DNA from: Atriophallophorus winterbourni
Taxonomy: Eukaryota; Platyhelminthes; Trematoda; Plagiorchiida; Microphallidae
Assembly: GCA_013407085.1 (NCBI GenBank)
Contig: JACCGJ010000665.1
Span: 62,001 to 126,000 of the forward strand
DNA: 64,000 bases
Direction of reading: 5' to 3'
Positions 20,945 to 33,062 of the stretch are shown here, piece after piece. Made by a program: the position numbers and the translations under genes. Numbering within the stretch: position 1 is the stretch's first letter; each line of letters begins with the position of its first letter. Under the pieces are notes generated by a model. That model was not told the origin of the DNA. It did no database searches and worked only from the letters and a program-made list of their open reading frames with translations.

Positions 20945-23565
20945 GGATGAAGATTGAAGGTTTTCGGAAGGTTTTCGAAGGTCGCGCTTGGTTTGAAAAC
21001 GGTACGTGATTGCCAAATATTTCATAATTACGAAAACGTCTATTTTATATCTCTCACTCTTTTGATTATTATTATATTTATACTATTTGAAATATGTATA
21101 CTAAAACACCTATCTCGAAAAGAATTAATTTACGTAAAATCCCCAAGACCAACAAATGTTCCGTATACATAGATCAGAACACTTCCGTTATTTTGAATAA
21201 ATTACGGAAGTTAGAATCCGAATTGAATGAAATCCGAAAAAACAACTCTTTTGTTACACAGGTTTGCAAGACATTACAACCATTGACTATCCTCTTGGAT
21301 GATAATTCAAATATTGACAAAGATATACTTCAACGAACTAATAAGTTCGTTGAATCAATTGTTACTGAAATTTGTCAAAGAGACTTAAGATCTAAAAATG
21401 TTATTTGTTTAATATAGACGATAGATATCCTTTACAAGATTTAAAAACTACTATCTGCTCATCTTATGGCTTCCCATTTGACTGCGCTTCGCTAAAACGC
21501 TTGAGAAAATTTAAGCCTTCGAGGTCTTGCCCAATCCTATTAGAACTTAGCGACAAATGCCTAGCATCACACATTTTAGCCAATAAGGATGTTTTAAAAT
21601 CGATTCCAAAATTTAAAAATGTATTTTTTAAACCTGATCTAACGCCAATGCAACGGAGAACTAGGTTCCATAAACGTACCGTTACTACTCCATATTCCAC
21701 CGAATCTTCCAACAATGGAAAAGAAACGATGGAAATGGATGAGGTGCCACAAGAGTTGAATGCGCCTCCAACTTCACCTTCTTCTGTGAATAATTCAACA
21801 CAACCTATTATTTCACCTAAAATTCCAACTAAAATTATTACATCCCCTCACTTGAGGAAAAGAACCATCTTACCAAAGTTTCGACAAACTAGTGCGTTAT
21901 TGCCTGCACCACTTCCTTTCAGGAATTCTTCAACTTCTGACAATAGAAATACTCGGAACTTTAATTGTCGTATAACGCCTTATCCATTAGATCGCAACTT
22001 GGCATGGCAATTCCATCGACCAAGTCCGCAATACCCGAGCCCATTTTCGAATTATTACAACCCATCACAACACTTTTTCAACCATATTAACTGGTCCCCC
22101 GCCACCAATTTTCCATATTTTAACTCATTTAATACTCACTCTACTATGTTCCCTTATTCAAGTATGAGAAATTTTCAAATCCCCCACAAAGGCTTTTAAC
22201 ATAAACCAACATGCTTCACATAATAATCAAATACATAATAAGCCATTTTCTGATCATAGCCCCTCATCTCTTAAATTTATTCTTATCAATGCTCGATCCA
22301 TAACTAACAAGATATTAGCTTTACGTTCATATCTTCTTTCTAATCACGCTGATATTATTCTTATAACTGAATCTTGGACAAAACAGGAACAATCAGACTG
22401 TGAACTTCTGATTCCAAACTATCACATTTTTAGAAAAGACCGCGTTTCAAAACGTGGAGGAGGTTGCCTTGTTTTGTTCACTCTTAACCTCCAAGCTAAC
22501 ATCATCATTTCATCCGTCTTTGGTCATATCGAAGATTCTATCTGGCTGGCACTACCGGCCTTTGATCTCTTACTTGGATGCATCTACTATCCACCAGCTA
22601 CTATTTCTTCAACGCTTCAACGCTTGACTGATTGTTTCATAGAAGCCTCTGTCCACCCTTCCCGCTATAAATTAATTGCAGGAGATTTTAACATGCCTTC
22701 ATTCAACCAGGTAGAATGCAATGACATAAATCTTAATTCTTTTTCTAATACCATCAAACTATTAGGTTTTACACAGTTTGTTGATAAACCAACGCGCAAT
22801 AAAAATATCCTCGACCTTGTCTTTACTTTGAATATCACACCTTCAAACCTGAACGTATCTCCGTCATTTTTTAATGGAGATCATAACATTATATCTTTTG
22901 AATTGAGTTGCAATAGCATTACAACTAGTGTTAAAAAGCCACATATAATTACTCACATAGATTGGAAAATCTTTAAAAACCTCATTAGAAACGAAGATTG
23001 GACTGAATTTTTCCTTTCTGACAATTTTAATGTAACCTCAAACATCTTTCATAATAAACTTGGTGACTTACTACAGAAATCTACAACCAGACATGCTAGA
23101 CACCCTAAACTGGATAAAGCTCATAAGTTAGAGAAACGCATCGCTTATTTGACTTCATATGCTCGTAATAAGCATGACATATCTTCTCTCTTGCACGCGT
23201 ATGAACTTTCTGACAAACTAGTACAAATTATGAACCATAAACTGATTTCTGATGAGTCTTCAGCCCTTAAGTCTAGTAAAAACAGAAAGCATTATCTAAA
23301 TTATTGAACGCCAGGGCATTGGAAAATTCAGATAAGATAAACTACATCATTAAACAGGACCAACATGGTAATAATTGCACAGTAATAACTGAGCCTTTTG
23401 CTATTTGCTAAGAATTTCTTTTATTTTTCAATGCTTCATATAATAACAACTCTTATCCAGAGGTAATTATACACCCCACATGCAATACGTTAGATGCAAT
23501 TACAATTGAAACATCTGACATACGTAGAGTTTGTAATGAAGTTACAATCTCCTACAAACCTGATG
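20945..23565 (+). mobile_element. CR1-like LINE, second family: ORF1 and endonuclease, no RT
   Basis: Inserted into the minus-strand CR1 above. ORF1 is 21094-22199 with a frame change near 21405-21417; its landmark is FKPDLTPMQRR. The endonuclease runs from about 22260 to 23307 (LINARSITNKI, LITESWTKQE, GGCLVLF, IAGDFNMPSFN, NILDLVFTLN, NGDHNIISFE). After the endonuclease only the first part of the linker remains (NSYPEVIIHP), and the copy stops before the RT. This is odd, because target-primed insertions normally keep the 3' end. Confidence 0.75.
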
Positions 23566-24290
23566 AAACAGGTTTCGTACCAGCAATAACGCTGAGCGAA
23601 GTCTGAACAATTCTCTGAGAGCCTTGTTTGCAGCTTCGGCACATTGAGTAACCCATTTAAAATCGCCTGTTATAGTAATGCCAAGATCCTTCACTTTCTG
23701 AGCAGCCGCTATTCTGATAGTTCCTTCACCAACTTCTAGTTTGGTTGTCGCTAAATCAGTCGTCAGAAGACAGCTCTTCCCCAGGTTTAGTGGCAAGTCC
23801 CAGGTCTTTGTCCACTCGATTACTTTTTCTAAATCAGAGATAAGCGTATCCCTACTGTCGGTTCCTAGGATCTTAACATCATCAGCAAACAGGAAGCAGC
23901 GTGAACTCAAGCACGCTGCCAGGTCGTTTACAAAAATAAGAAAAAGTAATGGACCAAGTACCGAGCCTTGAGGCACTCCACTGAGAATCAGTGATTCCTG
24001 CGAGCACTCCCCTGCAATTCTAACATAGTTAGTGCGATTAGTTAAGAAGCTGTCTAACCATCGATGTAGGTCACCTGTTACGCCACACATACTTAGTTTG
24101 TGCAGAAGGTACCTATGGTTCACCGAGTCAAATGCCTTTTGAAAATCAAGATAGCAGACTTCGACTACTCTCCCTTCATCGAGGCGTAATGTCACTTCGT
24201 TGAACCCATGTTTAAACGCAATTACTGAAGCTTCCGAGACTATTTCTGTATGATCTGTATTCCACGCGTTCACTGCACGGATGCTCGAAG
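23566..24290 (-). mobile_element. CR1-like LINE, RT part (interrupted element)
   Basis: RT motifs on the minus strand: YLDFQKAFDSVNHR, GVPQGSVLGPLLF, FADDVKILG (catalytic pair intact) and KVKDLGITI. The frame breaks after LRELFRLRSAL, where a plus-strand element begins, and its continuation is at 20944-20472. The 5' side is truncated at about 24290. Confidence 0.75.
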
Positions 24291-24670
24291 AAGTGCGATG
24301 TGGACTACAGCCTGGTTTGCTGTTTACTTATATTCAGACTGCGTCCGCGTGTACCATCACGAAGAGAGCACCGAAAGAACTCATCGAATTCTAGGTAGCT
24401 CTATCTCTAGACAATTTTAAAGGTTTTCATAAGATTGCCCCTGAGCTGCCTTCTAAACGAGAAAAGCCTTACTGCTGAGAGATGATTTTCAAACTTGGTG
24501 CATGCAAAACGCTCGATCATGCGAGTGGCATGCTTCCGTACCTTTCCTAACTGCCGTAAATCTTTCTGGTAATATGTTCTCCAAGCCCGAACAAAGTATT
24601 GCCTACTGAGCTGAGCGTAGTCGAAAATGTTCCGCCCTGGCTCTTTGAGCGGTAGCAGCACATATGTCAG
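24290..24670 (-). mobile_element. CR1-like C-terminal fragment, decayed
   Basis: The frame at 24407-24661 shows YFVRAWRTYYQKDLRQLGKV, HATRMIERF and FSFRRQLRGNLMKTFKI, the CR1 C-terminal domain, with damaged ends. Confidence 0.6.
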
Positions 24671-25000
24671 CCTAGTTAGTGGTTGCGGGCACTAGGATTC
24701 CTAAGTTCTTAGTAGCTTTTACCCTACGCAACTCTGTGTGGGCTGATAACGTAGAGATAACAATATAGCAAGGAGATTTAATCAAGTAATCGATGAAGAT
24801 AAGGGAAAATAGCGGTCTTATTACTGGACCCTTAGCGAATGCATTTAATAACCTCGCTTCCTGAGAAAAGATGGTGTTTTCTGAAGGTTAAATTATCCAT
24901 TGCTTTACGTATGTAGTTTTTAGAGGGACGACTCATATCTTTAAAATCAAGTTTGGTTTCACAGAATTTGTTGTTTACTATGTTAAATCCTCGGCTGCTT
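24671..25000. other. No recognisable feature
   Basis: Short AT-rich stretch between decayed LINE pieces; nothing supportable seen. Confidence 0.4.
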
Positions 25001-25290
25001 GAATACTTCACGTGTTCACAACTAATTTTCCATACTCGTCTATTTTCTATACGTTACATACCGTTAGTAATCAAACCGCAACTCATATAATCTCAGTAAT
25101 ATCTACAATGTATTAAAAATGTAGTAGTAATATATTATCTTTTATACGATTCATCCTAAATTATCAATCTCTTTCCTTCTTGAAATTCGTAAATATCCTG
25201 AAACTAAAAATTAGAGAGCGACACTTTCATAATCTTAAACAAGTTGAGGAAAATGGATTCCAAAGTGTTAAGTTAACGGGAAGGGGTAAC
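25000..25290 (+). mobile_element. Decayed 5' end of the second CR1-like family
   Basis: DNA similarity to 25540-25770 and to the ORF1 start at 21094 (for example CATAATCTTAAACAAGTTGA against CAAATCTTGAGTAAGTTGA). Strongly diverged, no open frame. Confidence 0.4.
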
Positions 25291-25509
25291 AACCTCTCCG
25301 ATGATACACGAGTCTTCCGAATCGCATCGGGCTGCTTGGATACGATACTGTAGTAAACTGACCATTACAATAACTTCCTCACGAAGGTAGACGAAAACGC
25401 ACATGAGAATGAAGATTTAATGCGTTAGCCAAAAAATGTACGAAGGTACAGAAGAGCAATCACGGAACACGAGTTAACGGAAATTATCTCAATGTCAACT
25501 GTTTTTATG

Positions 25510-26290
25510 TGCAGTCAAACAAAGTTGTTTCAGTGCGTGTTCCTAATTGCTTTTCTATATTTCTCTATTTTATATACGCTGCATAACCGAACTGATATAT
25601 TTGTGATAATAATCACCATAATTTCTACACGATGCATCCTAAAACATCTATTTCTCCCCGTATTAAAATTCGAATAAATTCTCTAACATAAAACATGTAA
25701 CTTGATGTTAGATAGCTACACTTCTCAAATCTTGAGTAAGTTGAGAAAATATGAATCTGAATTTTTAAGTCTACGTATTGATCATGATATCCTGATACAA
25801 GCCAATAAATTTGAAGAAACTCTATGCGCTGAAATTTGTCAGAGAGTATCACGTCATAAGAATATCATTCTATTTAATGTAGCTGACAATTTCACTTCAT
25901 ATGACAAGAAAAGTTGTATGCTCACTTCAATTCCGGCAAATTGTGCTGGTTTTGTCCATTTACGCAAAAGCAGCATGAAACAGCGAACCTCAATTCTTAC
26001 AAATTTCAATGTCAAATGTTAAGTGTCGTATTTATTAGAGAATAAAAATTATTTTGAAATCCATACCATGATTTTCCAATGTTACTATGAGACCTGACCT
26101 CACTCCAATGCAGAAGCGTTTTAGTCGTAACAAGCGCAAAATTATTAATATACCCCCAAACCAATCATCTTCTGATGCAACGGAGAGCATGCAGTATGAT
26201 TCATCCGTAGTTAGTACCTGCAAGATGTCATGCTTCAACACCTGCACACAACGACATGGTATACAGAAAACCGCCGGCTTCTAAACCGTC
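25510..26290 (+). mobile_element. ORF1 fragment of the second CR1-like family
   Basis: Frames at 25702-26022 and 26087-26284 match the ORF1 at 21094-22199: ILSKLRKYESEFLSLR, then EICQRVSRHKNIILFNV, then RPDLTPMQKRFSRNKRK. Several frame breaks. No endonuclease follows. Confidence 0.6.
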
Positions 26291-26649
26291 ATTTTGCTCA
26301 CCTACATTTAGACAGACTTAATCTCTTCTTCCCAACCCTAGCTCATTCAAAAAGACAGTAGTTAGTGAGCCCCTAAACCAACAATTTACACTCGCCAATA
26401 AAAATAATAAGCGCACACACGATTTCAATGAGCCTACTTAATTACCATACCGCCATATGCAGTATAATAAATCCACCATTGACTATGACTGGCTTCATAA
26501 TCCCTCCCCTTACACACCTGGTAATTGTACTCAGCCATCTCAATATTTTGATAACATGACTCGAAAGCTCCCATTTCACATCTGATACACACCACAACTC
26601 ACACGCACATTTATGACCATGCCATGTCAAAGCTATCACGTGTCAAAAC

Positions 26650-28075
26650 TGTTCCCACAAATGTCACGCAAAATGTTACAAATCATTGACCCTGGATGCG
26701 CTATCGATCCTGATGGATGAAAACATGCCTGGTGTATGCTACGTGTGCAAACGTTGTCGAGCTAAACCAAACGCAGATTTAACTGCTCGCACAAGTGTTG
26801 CGCAAAGCAACCTGGATGATCGGATGCTGAGCTTAGAGTTTATCATACAAACGTTGAACACATCGGTAGAGACTCAAAATTCTCAGTTTGCCAGTATGTT
26901 TTTCGATAAATCGGAAACCACTGACGGTAATACCAGTCAGATAAACGTTAATCTTCGTTCTTTCAACACGAAGTTTCAGCTGTTGCAAATGTGCCGGATC
27001 GTCTTAAGGAGCGTTCTTTTCATCAAAAGGCCACCTTTACAAATGCGACTGTTAAAAACCTGTCTGCCCAAAACATCCCTGGTCCGCAAAAAGATACGAA
27101 GCCAGAGCCACCTGCTCACCCGAAGATCAGCGAAAACCCTCAGGTTCAAAACCAAAAGTCATGGTGCAAAATAATCCAAAAGTGGACATGATAGGTATTC
27201 AATCTAAGGTAGTTGTAACGTCCAGCAACCAGCGAAAGCGCCAAACACACAGTGTACATTCAGTCCATGGACTAAGCGTGATTTGCACCAACGTAAAGGA
27301 AACGAGTGCCACCTTACTAGGGGACAGGCTAAAGCACGATAAAGAAGAATGGAAAAGGTTGTGCAACAACATGGACTTGGAGCCAGTTGAACCACTATCA
27401 TTGATACGACTAAGTCGTAAACCTACTTCTTCAAATCTGGACCAGCCAAGATTGCTTAGAATCACGGTTCACTCTGAAAGGGATCTTGAAAACATCTTAC
27501 TATCCGCTTTTCTCCTGCGTAAGGAGCTTTCAGAGACCACTGCAAGGATCTTTGCTGATGTGCCCTGGTGGGAAAGGGCCCGAAAGGACCAGCAACAAAA
27601 CCAAACGAAACAGAGGGATGATCGAAGTATAATCCTTTTGGGAGTTCCAGAAGCTGATGAAGCAACTGATAAAGCGGTGCAGCGCAAACACGATCAGTTA
27701 CAATGGAGATTCCTCAGTGATATACTTGGTTTGCATGATGTAGCTGTGACGGACACATTCCGCATCCCCAAATCTACGAATTATAAGGGCATCGGTCCTA
27801 AGCCCCTTAAAATAACGTTCTTGCGTAATGATATGTTGAACACGGTCAAACACTCGTTGGGAAAATGGCCGCAGAATATCCCGCGAGAAATTAGACTAGG
27901 TGCATCGAAACACCATATTGGAAAGATAGATGCACCACTAAGTTCAATAGAAACACTACCAAGTCAATCAGTTGTTGACGTGTCAGAAACAATTTTAGCC
28001 AATGCGATAGATCACTGTATTCCAAAAGTACAACTTCAAAATGATCAGGCATCCCTGCAAACAAAAAACCTTTAG
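26650..28075 (+). CDS. CR1-like ORF1 with PHD-like zinc finger (frameshifted)
   Basis: The first part reads NCSHKCHAKCYKSLT, then VCYVCKRCR: a Cys/His pattern like a PHD finger, known from ORF1 of some CR1 lineages. After a frame change at about 27165-27175 the second part (27161-28075) has IILLGVPEADEA, HDQLQWRFLSDILGL and KPLKITFLRNDML, resembling the nucleic-acid-binding second half of LINE ORF1 proteins. It binds element RNA by analogy; not demonstrated here. Confidence 0.6.
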
Positions 28076-28149
28076 TAGCCGACTCTGGAGGATTCGGCCT
28101 AACATATATTCTGCACTTAACAAGCCTTCTCCCCCACACCCCATCCTTG

Positions 28150-28916
28150 TTAAGAAAACAAATATGAATTGTATCTAGACCAACGCACAATGCCTCGGAA
28201 ACAAAATCGATGAACTGCGTGCAGTTTCCCTGGGATGTTCACCAGACATCATCGCCGTAACGGAAACGTGGCTGCAGACTCAGCAAACAAATAGTGAAAT
28301 TGAATTACCAGGAATGTCACTTATTCGTCATGACCGTGAAACCAGAGGAGGAGTAGTAGCTTTGTATACTAGCCAAAACCTTTTGTGCCGTGAGATTACG
28401 GATCCAGACATCGTGTTACTGGATATACTCTGGTGCTCATTCCGACTAGCTAACGACGAAGACTGTGTTTTGGGAGTAGTTTATCGCCCATCGTCTGCAC
28501 AGGAAACTTACAATCTGGCCCTACTGGATAAAATTCGCATGGTTACTTCCAGATACACTTGTGGATTTTTGATTATGGGTGACTTCAATTTACCGAATCT
28601 GCAGAGCAGTACCATTTACCCAGAACACTTCCTCGAGCGCGCATTCAGTGAGTTGTTTGACAATATTCCTCTTCATAACCACATTGCATGTAATACCCGA
28701 TACCGCGGAAACGATTTGCTCTCACTCTTAGATCTCGTTCTGACAAGCAATGAACATGACATTGATAACGTTGCTTACGAAAGTCCACTGGGACTAAGTG
28801 ATCACGTCGTCATGCAGCTTGACTCTCTGTTTGAAGCTGTAAGAACAAATGATGCCCGTGAAAGAGTTAGGCGAGTCAATATTATGGCGTTGATTGATGC
28901 TCTTAATCACGTTTAA
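28150..28916 (+). CDS. CR1-like endonuclease domain, copy 1 (broken)
   Basis: TNAQCLGNKIDELRA, IIAVTETWLQ, GVVALY, VLGVVYRPSS, IMGDFNLPNL, LLDLVLTSNE and LSDHVVMQ form the endonuclease motif series. The first codons read MNCI then a stop, where copy 2 has Tyr. After 28916 further frame breaks separate it from the RT. Confidence 0.7.
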
Positions 28917-29250
28917 CTGCCAACCGAGAACCAGCAACGTAAATCAGTTTTGGATATGGCTAATATCTAATGTTAAAATCTCAATCGAAGTGAGCTCCGA
29001 ATTTGTTCTTAGGAACTCAATAAAAAACTTTGAATTTAAATTAAGAAGCCGAACTCGTAAGTGGTTACCGGTACGAAACATTGCTTGACGACACCATCGG
29101 CAAACCCATCATCCGAGCCCTGGGAAACATTCCGTTTACTGCGGATTAAAGTAAAAAATTTTGTCATCCAAGACAAAGTGTGCTTCCAAGAAGTGATAAC
29201 AAGCATGATGGAGCGAAACGCCAAAATACTGTATCGTATGGTTAACGATC

Positions 29251-29717
29251 TGGTTTACAATATTTGGAATACCGTAAATCACCCTCTACAATGCTCATTG
29301 AATCTACGGAGCTCGCATAATACAAGAGCTAACACATTTACTCTAACTGTCCCTCACTCGAGACTCAACTGCAGACGACATTTTTGCCGTGCAATTTTGT
29401 TGTACTTGGAACAATCATCCAGGTAATGTTTTAAACTCACCAAACCAGCAAATTTTCAAAAGAAGCCTTGATGCCTTTTTGACCCTTAACCAGTGCATCG
29501 AAGAGAACTATACATCTTAACACCATACACCTACATTGTTATCCCGCTAATTTCTGCCCTTTAGATATTAACTTGATTCTTGAACTGCTCAGTAAGCAAT
29601 CTAATCCCATTTTTGCTTGTTATATTATTCGTTGTTGTCATATTATTCTGTGGTATTTTGTAAAGCTATATGCTTTCTAGACCATTGAAATTGAATTGAA
29701 TTGAATAGAATTGAACT
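29251..29717 (+). mobile_element. 5'-truncated CR1 tail inserted in the linker of copy 1
   Basis: Copy 2 of the host element is continuous here (GTTAACGATCAAGCTAAGG). In copy 1, about 467 bp intervene, flanked by GATC on both sides. The insert encodes the end of a CR1 ORF2 (HPLQCSLNLRS, VPHSRLNCRRHF) and finishes in an (ATTGA) run at about 29688-29715. Confidence 0.7.
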
Positions 29718-31534
29718 GATCAAGCTAAGGTGAAACCTGGAGTAGCGTCCGTGAACACATCAGCTGGACCAACAACAACTGCAGCAGAAACTGCTGATGC
29801 TTTAGCCATATTTAATTCATCGGCATTAAACCCGATAGAACATGCAATAAACAGCCCAAATCCAACACTTTCAAACATGGTTGCCCTAAGTGAAACAAGT
29901 GTCACTGAGAAACGTGTCCTCCAAGGTTTATTTAATCTTAAAACCGGAGAGACGCCTGGGGCCGACAGAATAACCCCGAAAATATTTAAGCAATTTGCGA
30001 GTTTGCTATACAAACCACTCACTGACTGGTTCGAGCAAACACTGGCAAGCGGAGTGATTCCTACAGATAGGAAAAGAGGAATAATTTCTCCAATTTACAG
30101 AGGTGGAAATCGCTCCGATGTTTCCAATTACCGACCCGTTACTCTGTTACCAGTGATTTCAAAATTTATTGAGCGACTCATTGTTGACGATCTAATGAAA
30201 CATTTCGAGAATAATCAGTTGCTTTCCAGGAACCAACATGGATTCAGACGAAATTATTCCTGTTTGTCAACTTTACTGGTAACGCTAGATGATTGGACAA
30301 AATTGATAGATAATGACAAGCAATACACGCGTGCTACTCAGATATATCTGAAGCATTCGATCGTGTTGACCATTCCCTACTACTGCAGAAGCTTGAAAGG
30401 CTTGGTATCACTGGAAAGTTGCTGAATTGGCTAAATGACTACCCAAAAAATCGCACTAACCAGGTACGTGTTAATGGTGCATTATCCAAACAAATCGCAG
30501 CAACTAGCGGAGTTCCCCGAAGTTCCGTCCTTGGTCCGATCCTTTTTCTGTTTTATGTCAATGAAATACCGAAAATTTTTCGATGTATCATTTCGTTTTT
30601 GCGGCCGACATACAGATTTGGCACAGCATTCGTAGTCCAGAAGACTGTCTGCTATTACAAGAGGATCTTGATACGCTTCACAGCTGGTCGTTGAAGAACA
30701 AACTGACGTTTTACTTCAAGAAATGCAGGTTCATGAATGTGTGGAATCGAGTAGAGTTCACATATCACATAGGTTGGCATGTCCTTGAAAATTGCAGTGA
30801 AGAAAAAGATTTCGGTTTATGGATATGCTCCAATTTAAAAACATCACTTCAAACTAACAGTGCCTTTGAAAAGCAACACGTGTTCTAAATATACTCGAAC
30901 GTGTATTTGGGAAATTCTCGCCCAAGATATTCCCAAGGATTATGAATACATAATTGAGACCCGTCATGGAATACGGTGTGCAGTCAAGGTCTCCGTGGCT
31001 CAAGAGGGATGTGGAACTTATGCAGCGAATCTATCACCACTTACCAAAACTAGTTCTCAGCATCCGAAACAAACCATATAAAGAAAGGATAGCTTAACTA
31101 AATTTGTTCGATTTTTCCTATCGACGAGGAGACCTTATATTACTTTGAAAAACATTCCATACCCCGGACCATCCCTTACAGGATTTATTCACGCAAAGGG
31201 ATACAAGGAATTATCAGACCCATGAATATTTGCTGATCGTACCCCATTCCCGCCTGAACTGTGAAAGGCATTTTTACTCTGTCCGTGTCTGTTTTACTTG
31301 GAACAGTTTACCTTCGACCGTTGCTCACGCCACTAGCTTGCATGAATTTAAAACGAAATTAGACGAATTTTTATTGCATTGTTCGTTTCCAGAAAACTTA
31401 TATACTGTTTAATCTATGTTCTTATATTGTTTATACACTTAAATTTCAATTTTTACCATCCTATGGTTGTTGTTAAGCTTGTTGCTTTTTAAACCATTAA
31501 AAACCTTGAATTATCTTGAATTACCTTGATTTAT

Positions 31535-31640
31535 GTGGTATTTCTTATTGATGAACGAATATTTACTATGATATGGTATTAAAGAAGCTATGTGCTTTTT
31601 GTCACTAACCTTTCTTGAATATTGAAGCTAAAAACTATTC
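31535..31640 (+). mobile_element. CR1 3' UTR remnant
   Basis: The stretch with GAAGCTATGTGCTTTTTGTCA, ending CTTGAATATTGAAGC, matches in inverted form the 3' end of the CR1 fragment at 48650-48740. Confidence 0.4.
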
Positions 31641-31650
31641 TCCTTGATAG

Positions 31651-31926
31651 TGTAGCGGTTGATCCAACGGAGATTTCATCACTAACAATGTACGTCTCTG
31701 GTTATTGAATGCAATAAACCGGAACACAGTTCGCAACGAATAACAGCATACAAATCCCAGGCAGTCACACGCGATATACTTGTCCCAAAGCAGAACACGA
31801 GCGCGGCGTTAATCGTATATTCAAAATTGTGTACACATTTCTACATGTATCGTTAAAACAAAACAATAATGAAACATGCAGGGTTATTGTAATAAAATAT
31901 ACAATGATGAAAACACCATAATACTC
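31651..31926 (-). repeat. 3' LTR of the gypsy element
   Basis: Same sequence as 36145-36413, next to a purine-rich tract (AGGGAGAGAG on the element strand, about 31927-31936) that would prime plus-strand DNA. Confidence 0.85.
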
Positions 31927-31975
31927 TCTCCCTATAGCGTTAGAAGAGAGTGGAACGCTCGAAATGAGAATAAAG

Positions 31976-33062
31976 TTAATCCGCGTAGTCTGCAAGTTTT
32001 GCAGGCCACCTGACTCTCCGGCCTGATAGAGTTTTGTTAATTGGAGAGGGTAAGTCAGATGATGGAATGGAGAGTTTATATGGTTGGGTTGATTGAGTCG
32101 ACTGAGAAGTGGGTGGAGTTAAAGGGAAAAGGTCAACATCCGGGGTACCACTTGGGGTGTGATCGTCTGAGGGCGGTGTTTCATCGCAGATTGGTTCTAT
32201 AAAAGCTGCTTTCAATCGATCAATTGCAACAGTATCTCGAGAACCATTTTGTTCGATGACGAAGTATTTGTCACAGCGGTTAACGACTTTTGGATTGTCC
32301 GGTGTATGGGGCTTGCAGGGGTTTGCGCGTATGATCAGGTTGAACAAAAAACAAGAGAGCATGAATGCGAATCACTTGGTAAGTAAACGTTACGGGTGTA
32401 TGGGCGAGTGTGGTGGCACGTAATTGACGCATGAAGGATCGTAAGCGATTGACATAGTGGGGAATAGTAATGTCAGCAGCAACGTCTGGGGATGCGATCA
32501 ATTCACCTGGGAGACGAAGTGGTGTGCCGTAAACTATCTCTGCTGCAGAACATCCGAAATCTTCTTTGACGGTGGCACGTACACCAAGAAGGATCACAGG
32601 CAGGTTCTTTGCCCAGTTTTCGGTATCACCATGTGACATCAATGCTGCTTTCAGCTGTCGATGGAACCGTTCAACAAGTCCGTTCGCGCAAGGATGATAG
32701 GCTGTGGTTTTGATGTGATTAGAGCCGAGGAGTATAGTCAACTTACGAAAACGGAAAGATTGGAACTGCGATCCACGATCAGTAGTTATAGTAGATGGAA
32801 CACCGTAATTACTTATCCAGTATTGTAGAAAGTTTTTCGCTACGGTCTCAGCGGTAATACCGGTAATGGGAATGGCTATAGGCCAGCGGCTGAAACGGTT
32901 GACACAAGTTAAAATGTGGGTGAAACCAGTAGAGATAACTAGAGGACCGACAATGTCGAGATAAACGTGCTGAAAACGTTGGCTTGGTGGAGGAAAAGAT
33001 CCTGGAGCACTAAGAGTATGGCGTTGAACTTTACTGCGTTGGCACTGGAGACAGGCTTTTGT
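31976..33062 (-). CDS. Gypsy integrase (frameshifted)
   Basis: The core domain continues after the break at 33063: [11 protein letters not shown] (first catalytic Asp), [10 protein letters not shown] (second Asp) and [19 protein letters not shown] (catalytic Glu). The C-terminal part is split between 32280-32741 and 31976-32362 by another frame change. A Pro/Ser/Thr-rich tail precedes the polypurine tract. Confidence 0.75.

Larger units (their letters stand above)
26640..31530 (+). mobile_element. CR1-like LINE, third family, copy 1 (long, decayed)
   Basis: Contains ORF1 (about 26650-28075), endonuclease (about 28150-28916), linker, RT (29720-30890) and C-terminal domain, and ends in a run of CCTTGAATTA-like units at about 31503-31532. 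It is nearly the same sequence as 49730-53200, which shows that 29251-29717 is an insertion. The endonuclease has an in-frame stop at its fifth codon, and the RT catalytic FADD has become FAAD, so it cannot be active as written. Confidence 0.8.

Noticed and set aside
23545..23575. CTGATGA plus a nearby GAAAC-like string, resembling a hammerhead
   Set aside because: On neither strand are CTGATGA and GAAA in the right order with a stem between them; it is only a short inverted repeat.
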